Of a stretch of 64,000 nucleotides of DNA, positions 59,398-64,000 are shown in pieces. The DNA lies in assembly GCF_000196675.2 (NCBI RefSeq), contig NC_015312.1:5720501-5784500 (forward strand). Direction: 5' to 3'. The position numbers and the translations under genes were made by a program. Below the pieces are notes generated by a model. It had not been told where the DNA came from. It saw only the letters and a program-made list of their open reading frames with translations, and searched no databases. Position 1 is the stretch's first letter. Each line of letters starts with the position of its first letter. This DNA is from Pseudonocardia benzenivorans CB1190. Lineage in GTDB: Bacteria; Actinomycetota; Actinomycetes; Mycobacteriales; Pseudonocardiaceae.

Positions 59398-59961
59398 TCA
59401 GCTCTCCTTGAAGGGGAAGCCGAGCTTGCGCAGCAGCGCCCGGCCTTCCTCGTCGGTGGTCGCCGTCGTCACGACCGTGATGTCCATGCCGCGCTGCCGG
59501 TCGATCGTGTCGGGGTCGATCTCGTGGAACATCGTCTGCTCCGTGAGACCGAACGTGTAGTTGCCCCGGCCGTCGAACTGCGTGGCCGACAGGCCGCGGA
59601 AGTCGCGGATACGCGGCAGGGCGATCGTCAGCAGCCGGTCCAGGAACTCCCACATCCGGTCGCCCCGCAGGGTGACCTTGGCGCCGATCGGCATGCCCTC
59701 ACGCAGCTTGAACTGCGCGATGGACTTGGTGGCTCGGCGGACCTGCGGGCGCTGGCCGGTGATGGTGGCCAGGTCGCGGACGGCGCCGTCGATCAGCTTC
59801 GCGTCGCGGGCGGCGTCGCCGACACCCATGTTGACGACGACCTTCACCACGCCCGGGATCTGCATGACGTTGCCGTAGGAGAACTGCTCGCGCAGCTCAC
59901 CCTTGATCTCGTCGACGTAGCGCTGCTTGAGGCGCGGCGCCACCTTCTCGGCGGTGGTCAT
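59398..59961 (-). CDS. rplE: 50S ribosomal protein L5
   Basis: A 187-residue 5S-rRNA-binding protein (MQIPGVVKVVVNMGVGDAAR, TGQRPQVRRATKSIAQFKLR, FHEIDPDTIDRQRGMDITVV). ATG 59961, one base after rplX. Confidence 0.98.
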   Translation of the reverse strand: MTTAEKVAPRLKQRYVDEIKGELREQFSYGNVMQIPGVVKVVVNMGVGDAARDAKLIDGAVRDLATITGQRPQVRRATKSIAQFKLREGMPIGAKVTLRGDRMWEFLDRLLTIALPRIRDFRGLSATQFDGRGNYTFGLTEQTMFHEIDPDTIDRQRGMDITVVTTATTDEEGRALLRKLGFPFKES

Positions 59962-59962
59962 G

Positions 59963-60289
59963 TCAGATCTCCTTCCCGGAACGACGGGAGATCCGGACGC
60001 GCTTGGTCTTGCCGTCCTCGGTCTCGACGACCTTCTTGCCGACGCGCGTCGGCTTGCCGTCCGAGTCGACGACCATCACGTTCGAGACGTGGATGGCGGC
60101 CTCCTGCGTGACGATGCCGCCGGACTGCGCGCCCCGCTGGTTCTGGCTGATGCGGGTGTGCTTCTTGATCCGGTTCACGCCCTCGACGAGGACGCGGTCG
60201 CGGTCGGGGTAGGCCTGGATGACCTTGCCCTTGGCGCCCTTGTCCTTGCCGGCGATGACGAGAACCGTGTCGCCCTTCTTGACCTTCAT
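59963..60289 (-). CDS. rplX: 50S ribosomal protein L24
   Basis: A 108-residue KOW-domain assembly initiator (KVKKGDTVLVIAGKDKGAKG, RVLVEGVNRIKKHTR). It lies two bases after rplN. Confidence 0.97.
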   Translation of the reverse strand: MKVKKGDTVLVIAGKDKGAKGKVIQAYPDRDRVLVEGVNRIKKHTRISQNQRGAQSGGIVTQEAAIHVSNVMVVDSDGKPTRVGKKVVETEDGKTKRVRISRRSGKEI

Positions 60290-60291
60290 CC

Positions 60292-60660
60292 CTACAACAC
60301 CTCCGGCGCGAGGGAGATGATCTTCATGAACCGCTTGTCGCGAAGCTCGCGACCGACCGGGCCGAAGATGCGGGTCCCCCGCGGCTCACCGTCGGCCTTG
60401 ATCAGGACGGCGGCGTTCTCGTCGAACCGGATGTAGCTGCCGTCCGGCCGACGCTTCTCCTTGACCGTGCGCACGACGACGGCCTTGACGACGTCACCGC
60501 GCTTCACGCCGGCGCCCGGGATCGCTTCCTTCACGGTCGCGACGATGATGTCGCCGATCCCCGCGTAGCGACGCGCCGAGCCGCCCAGCACCCGGATGCA
60601 CAGGATCTCCTTGGCACCGGTGTTGTCGGCGACGCGCAGCCGCGACTCCTGCTGGATCAC
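60292..60660 (-). CDS. rplN: 50S ribosomal protein L14
   Basis: A 122-residue intersubunit-bridge protein (IQQESRLRVADNTGAKEILC, GAGVKRGDVVKAVVVRTVKE, GTRIFGPVGRELRDKRFMKI). The GTG at 60660 overlaps the rpsQ stop by four bases; the longer open frame upstream is not homologous. Confidence 0.97.
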   Translation of the reverse strand: MIQQESRLRVADNTGAKEILCIRVLGGSARRYAGIGDIIVATVKEAIPGAGVKRGDVVKAVVVRTVKEKRRPDGSYIRFDENAAVLIKADGEPRGTRIFGPVGRELRDKRFMKIISLAPEVL

Positions 60661-60920
60661 TTCGCCTTCTCCAGGATCTCGACCAGGCGCCAGCGCTTCG
60701 TCGCCGACAGCGGTCGGGTCTCCATCAGGCGGACGCGGTCGCCGACGCCGGCCGTGTTGGCCTCGTCGTGCGCCTTGACCTTGCTGGTCCGCCGGATGAC
60801 CTTGCCGTACAGCGGGTGCTTCACGCGGTCCTCGAGCGAGACGACGATCGTCTTGTCCATCTTGTCGGACACGACGAGTCCCTCGCGGACCTTCCGCTCC
60901 CCGCGCGTGTTGTCGCTCAT
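60657..60920 (-). CDS. rpsQ: 30S ribosomal protein S17
   Basis: An 87-residue OB-fold primary 16S-binding protein (KVREGLVVSDKMDKTIVVSL, HPLYGKVIRRTSKVKAHDE, RLMETRPLSATKRWRLVEIL). It overlaps rpmC by four bases. Confidence 0.97.
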   Translation of the reverse strand: MSDNTRGERKVREGLVVSDKMDKTIVVSLEDRVKHPLYGKVIRRTSKVKAHDEANTAGVGDRVRLMETRPLSATKRWRLVEILEKAK

Positions 60921-61159
60921 GCCGCGCCCTCGTTGTCGGTCGGGGCGGCGGACAGGCCCAGCTCACGCTCGCGCATCACCGTGTAGATGCGCGCGATGTC
61001 GTGGCGGACGGTCCGCAGCCGCCGGTTGTTGTCCAGCTGCCCGGTCGCCATCTGGAAGCGGAGGTTGAACAGCTCCTCCTTGGACTCCTTGACGCGCAGG
61101 ACGAGCTCCTCGTCGGTCAGCTCGCGCAGCTCGGCAGCGGTGGTACCCGCGGAGGCCAT
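60917..61159 (-). CDS. rpmC: 50S ribosomal protein L29
   Basis: An 80-residue two-helix protein at the tunnel exit (LRELTDEELVLRVKESKEEL, FNLRFQMATGQLDNNRRLRT). ATG 61159 overlaps the rplP stop by one base. Confidence 0.96.
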   Translation of the reverse strand: MASAGTTAAELRELTDEELVLRVKESKEELFNLRFQMATGQLDNNRRLRTVRHDIARIYTVMRERELGLSAAPTDNEGAA

Positions 61160-61578
61160 CAGATGTCACCACCCTCGCGGGTCACGATCCGGCACTTCAT
61201 CGGCAGCTTGTGGATGGCGCGACGCAGCGCCTCCCGAGCGGTCTGCTCGTTCGGGAAGCTCATCTCGAAGAGCACCCGGCCGGGCTTCACGTTGGTCACC
61301 CACTTCTCGGGCGAGCCCTTGCCGGAACCCATGCGGGTCTCGGCGGGCTTCTTGGTCAGCGGCCGGTCCGGGAAGACGTTGATCCACACCTTGCCGCCAC
61401 GACGGATGTGCCGGTTGATGGCGATACGCGCGGACTCGATCTGCCGGTTCGTCACGTAGGCCGGCTCGAGGGCCTGGATGCCGTAGTCACCGAAGGTGAC
61501 CCGGGTGCCGCCCGTCGAGGCTCCGGTCCGGTGCGGCCGGTGCTGCTTGCGGTGCTTCACCTTGCGCGGGATCAGCAT
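61159..61578 (-). CDS. rplP: 50S ribosomal protein L16
   Basis: A 139-residue A-site-proximal protein (MLIPRKVKHRKQHRPHRTGA, IESARIAINRHIRRGGKVWI, MGSGKGSPEKWV). The Arg in RMGSGKG, target of hydroxylation in some bacteria, is present. Confidence 0.98.
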   Translation of the reverse strand: MLIPRKVKHRKQHRPHRTGASTGGTRVTFGDYGIQALEPAYVTNRQIESARIAINRHIRRGGKVWINVFPDRPLTKKPAETRMGSGKGSPEKWVTNVKPGRVLFEMSFPNEQTAREALRRAIHKLPMKCRIVTREGGDI

Positions 61579-61581
61579 GAC

Positions 61582-62397
61582 TCAGGACTCCCCACCGGTG
61601 CTGGGGGCGTCGGTGGTGGCCACGGAGCCACCGGCCTGCTCGGCGGCGGCGCGCCCGGCGTCGGTGCTCGTCGCCGTGGTGCCCGAGGCACCGGAACGGC
61701 GGCGGGCGGGACGCTCGCGGCGCGGGCCGCGGCCCGGCTCGGCGGCGGCGGGAACGCCCTCACGGCGGCCACCGACGACGTCACCCTTGTAGATCCAGAC
61801 CTTCACGCCGATGCGGCCGAAGGTCGTACGGGCCTCGAACAGGCCGTAGTCGATGTCCGCGCGCAGCGTGTGCAGCGGGACGCGACCCTCGCGGTAGAAC
61901 TCCGAGCGCGACATCTCCGCACCGCCGAGGCGGCCCGAGCACTGCACGCGGATGCCCTTGACCTGCGGGCTGCGCATGGCCGACTGGATGGCCTTGCGCA
62001 TCGCCCGCCGGAACGCGACCCGGTTGGACAGCTGCTCGGCGACGCCCTGCGCGACGAGCTGCGCGTCGGACTCCGCGTTCTTGACCTCGAGGATGTTGAG
62101 CTGGACCTGCTTCTTGGTCAGCTTCTCGAGTGCGCCGCGGATGCGGTCGGCCTCGGCGCCGCGGCGGCCGATGACGATGCCGGGACGCGCGGTGTGGATG
62201 TCCACGCGGACGCGGTCGCGGGTGCGCTCGATCTCGACCTTGGAGATGCCGGCCCGCTCCATGCCCTTGGAGAGCATGCGGCGGATCTCGACGTCCTCCT
62301 TGACGTACTCGGCGTACTGCTTGTCCGCGTACCAGCGGGACTTCCAGTCAGTGGTGATACCGAGCCGGAACCCGTGCGGGTTGATCTTCTGCCCCAT
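61582..62397 (-). CDS. rpsC: 30S ribosomal protein S3
   Basis: A 271-residue mRNA-entry protein. Residues 1-210 carry the KH domain (IVIGRRGAEADRIRGALEKL) and the C-terminal S3 domain (GRLGGAEMSRSEFYREGRVP). The last 60 residues are an Arg/Ala/Ser/Thr-rich extension common in actinobacteria. It overlaps rplV by one base. Confidence 0.98.
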   Translation of the reverse strand: MGQKINPHGFRLGITTDWKSRWYADKQYAEYVKEDVEIRRMLSKGMERAGISKVEIERTRDRVRVDIHTARPGIVIGRRGAEADRIRGALEKLTKKQVQLNILEVKNAESDAQLVAQGVAEQLSNRVAFRRAMRKAIQSAMRSPQVKGIRVQCSGRLGGAEMSRSEFYREGRVPLHTLRADIDYGLFEARTTFGRIGVKVWIYKGDVVGGRREGVPAAAEPGRGPRRERPARRRSGASGTTATSTDAGRAAAEQAGGSVATTDAPSTGGES

Positions 62398-62828
62398 CAG
62401 CGGGCCCTCCCCTTCGCACCACGACCGCCGCGTCCGCCGGCCTTGGCGACCGGCCGGGACTCGACCTCGATGGTGATGTGGCTCGTGCGCTTGCGGATCC
62501 GGTAGGCGCGACCCTGCGCGCGCGGCCGGATGCGCTTGAGCGTCGGGCCCTCGTCGACGTAGGCCACGGCCACCACGAGGGTGTCGGGGTCCATGTCGAA
62601 GTTGTTCTCGGCGTTCGCCGCGGCGCTCGCCACGACCTTGGCCACCGGCTCCGCGGCGGCCTGCGGCGAGAACCGCAGGACGCTGAGAGCCTCGGCGACC
62701 GGACGCCCCTTGATGAGCTCGACCACGCGCCGCACCTTGGTCGGCGACATGCGGACGAACCGTGCCCTGGCGAACGCGCGAGCGGGCTCGAGCGCGGCGC
62801 CGGCGGTGTCCTGGCTGGTGTCAGCCAT
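62397..62828 (-). CDS. rplV: 50S ribosomal protein L22
   Basis: A 143-residue tunnel-lining protein (RFVRMSPTKVRRVVELIKGR, beta-hairpin region VDEGPTLKRIRPRAQGRAYR). It has a short N-terminal extension before the conserved core. It is 37 bp after rpsS. Confidence 0.98.
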   Translation of the reverse strand: MADTSQDTAGAALEPARAFARARFVRMSPTKVRRVVELIKGRPVAEALSVLRFSPQAAAEPVAKVVASAAANAENNFDMDPDTLVVAVAYVDEGPTLKRIRPRAQGRAYRIRKRTSHITIEVESRPVAKAGGRGGRGAKGRAR

Positions 62829-62865
62829 GTGTTTCCACCCTCTCCTGGCTGCTACTCGTGTCCGC

Positions 62866-63147
62866 TCAGCGCCTGCGCGCCTTGCGGTCGTCCTTGATGT
62901 GGCCCCGGAAGGTCCGCGTGGGCGCGAACTCCCCCAGCTTGTGGCCGACCATCGCGTCCGACACGAACACCGGCACGTGCTTGCGGCCGTCGTGCACCGC
63001 GATCGTGTGGCCGATCATGTCGGGGATGATGGTGGACCGGCGGGACCAGGTCCGGATGACGGTCTTCTTGCCCGACTCGTTGAGCGCGTCCACCTTCTTG
63101 AGCAGGTGGTCGTCCACGAACGGGCCCTTCTTCAGGCTGCGCGGCAT
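62866..63147 (-). CDS. rpsS: 30S ribosomal protein S19
   Basis: A 93-residue head protein (MPRSLKKGPFVDDHLLKKVD, STIIPDMIGHTIAVHDGRKH, GHKLGEFAPTRTF). It is 16 bp after rplB in the S10 operon order. Confidence 0.98.
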   Translation of the reverse strand: MPRSLKKGPFVDDHLLKKVDALNESGKKTVIRTWSRRSTIIPDMIGHTIAVHDGRKHVPVFVSDAMVGHKLGEFAPTRTFRGHIKDDRKARRR

Positions 63148-63163
63148 GTCTTTACCTCCCTGC

Positions 63164-63997
63164 TCAGCGCTTCTTGCCGGTACGACGCCGGCGGACGATC
63201 AACTTGTCGGACGGCTTGGTGCGGCGGGTACGCCCCTCGGGCTTGCCGTTGGGGTTGACCGGGTGGCGACCACCGGAGGTCTTGCCCTCACCACCACCGT
63301 GCGGGTGGTCGACCGGGTTCATGGCGACACCGCGGACGGTCGGGCGCTTGCCCTTCCACCGCATGCGGCCTGCCTTGCCCCAGTTGATGTTGGCGTGCTC
63401 GCTGTTGCCCACCTCGCCGATCGTCGCGCGGCAGCGGACGTCGACGTTGCGGATCTCGCCGGACGGCATGCGCAGCTGCGCGTAGGGCCCGTCCTTCGCG
63501 ACCAGCTGGACGCTCGACCCCGCGGAGCGGGCGATCTTCGCGCCGCCGCCGGGGCGGAGCTCGATCGCGTGCACCACGGTGCCGGTCGGGATGTTGCGCA
63601 GCGGCAGGTTGTTGCCGACCTTGATGTCGGCCTTCGGACCGGCCTCGACCTTGTCGCCCTGCTTGAGCCGCGCCGGCGCGATGATGTAGCGCTTCTCGCC
63701 GTCGGCGTAGTGCAGCAGCGCGATGCGCGACGTGCGGTTCGGGTCGTACTCGATGTGCGCGACCTTGGCCGGGATGCCGTCCTTGTCGTTGCGCCGGAAG
63801 TCGATCAGCCGGTACGCACGCTTGTGACCGCCACCCTGGTGGCGCGTGGTCACCTTGCCGTGTGCGTTGCGGCCGCCCTTGTTGTGCAGCGGACGCAGCA
63901 GCGACTTCTCCGGTGTGGAACGCGTGATCTCGGCGAAGTCGGAGACACTCGAGCCGCGGCGCCCGGGAGTGGTCGGCTTGTACTTGCGGATACCCAT
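63164..63997 (-). CDS. rplB: 50S ribosomal protein L2
   Basis: A 277-residue protein near the peptidyl-transferase centre (MGIRKYKPTTPGRRGSSVSD, LRPLHNKGGRNAHGKVTTRH, RGVAMNPVDHPHGGGEGKTS with the functionally important His in DHPHGG). The ATG at 63997 lies three bases from the window edge, so the gene is complete and rplW would follow upstream outside. Confidence 0.98.
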   Translation of the reverse strand: MGIRKYKPTTPGRRGSSVSDFAEITRSTPEKSLLRPLHNKGGRNAHGKVTTRHQGGGHKRAYRLIDFRRNDKDGIPAKVAHIEYDPNRTSRIALLHYADGEKRYIIAPARLKQGDKVEAGPKADIKVGNNLPLRNIPTGTVVHAIELRPGGGAKIARSAGSSVQLVAKDGPYAQLRMPSGEIRNVDVRCRATIGEVGNSEHANINWGKAGRMRWKGKRPTVRGVAMNPVDHPHGGGEGKTSGGRHPVNPNGKPEGRTRRTKPSDKLIVRRRRTGKKR

Positions 63998-64000
63998 GGG

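Overview
The window is a gene-dense, very GC-rich actinobacterial chromosome segment. Gene content and order point to the order Pseudonocardiales, and Pseudonocardia or a close relative is my best guess. The order follows two well-known mycobacterial/streptomycete blocks: (a) guaB - DUF5319 - rsdA - sigD - bldM - whiB3/whiD - groEL1 - groES - tsaD - rimI - tsaB - tsaE - alr - nnr - glmM - rpsI - rplM - esx pair - ESX-4; (b) truA - rplQ - rpoA - rpsD - rpsK - rpsM - rpmJ - infA - map - adk - secY - spc and S10 operon genes up to rplB. Almost everything core is on the minus strand. No rRNA, tRNA, CRISPR array, transposase or phage gene was found.

Layout. 1-9.6 kb: DUF5319 gene, sigma-D with its anti-sigma factor, a BldM-type regulator, a B12-domain MerR regulator, a WhiB-type Fe-S regulator and groEL/groES with a CIRCE operator. 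9.6-11.3 kb: a small membrane protein and an aldo/keto reductase. 11.3-17 kb: a tightly overlapping operon (alr, alpha/beta hydrolase, tsaE, HAD protein, tsaB, rimI, tsaD) for D-alanine and tRNA t6A synthesis. 17-24 kb: nnr, a triple-DUF4333 lipoprotein, a serine-less hydrolase-like protein, a small helical protein pair, glmM, rpsI and rplM. 24-41.5 kb: an ESX-4 type VII secretion locus (WXG100 pair, TIGR03931 protein, eccC, eccD, mycP, eccB) split by an accessory block at about 24.8-32 kb. 41.5-44.1 kb: a NarL/DesK-type two-component system and a DUF1707 membrane protein. 44.1-48.9 kb: truA and the rpoA ribosomal operon. 49.1-53.1 kb: an eroded MFS exporter gene and the proton-translocating transhydrogenase genes. 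53.2-64 kb: map, adk, secY and the spc/S10 ribosomal genes.

The most interesting part is the accessory block. It has two divergent transcription units: acetamidase/formamidase plus an amidase carrying an AtzH-like domain on the minus strand, and a cytosine-deaminase-like amidohydrolase plus an isopenicillin-N-synthase-like Fe(II) oxygenase on the plus strand. An XRE-cupin regulator follows. The roughly 750-bp divergent control region carries three near-identical 17-bp palindromes that look like operators. The parts suggest an oxidative/hydrolytic pathway that strips nitrogen from an amide or N-heterocycle; the substrate is unknown. Other notable signals are a four-copy 51-nt intergenic repeat in two distant gaps, a perfect 40-bp palindrome, a BldM-like regulator lacking its phosphoacceptor Asp, and a frameshift near the 3' end of the anti-sigma factor gene.
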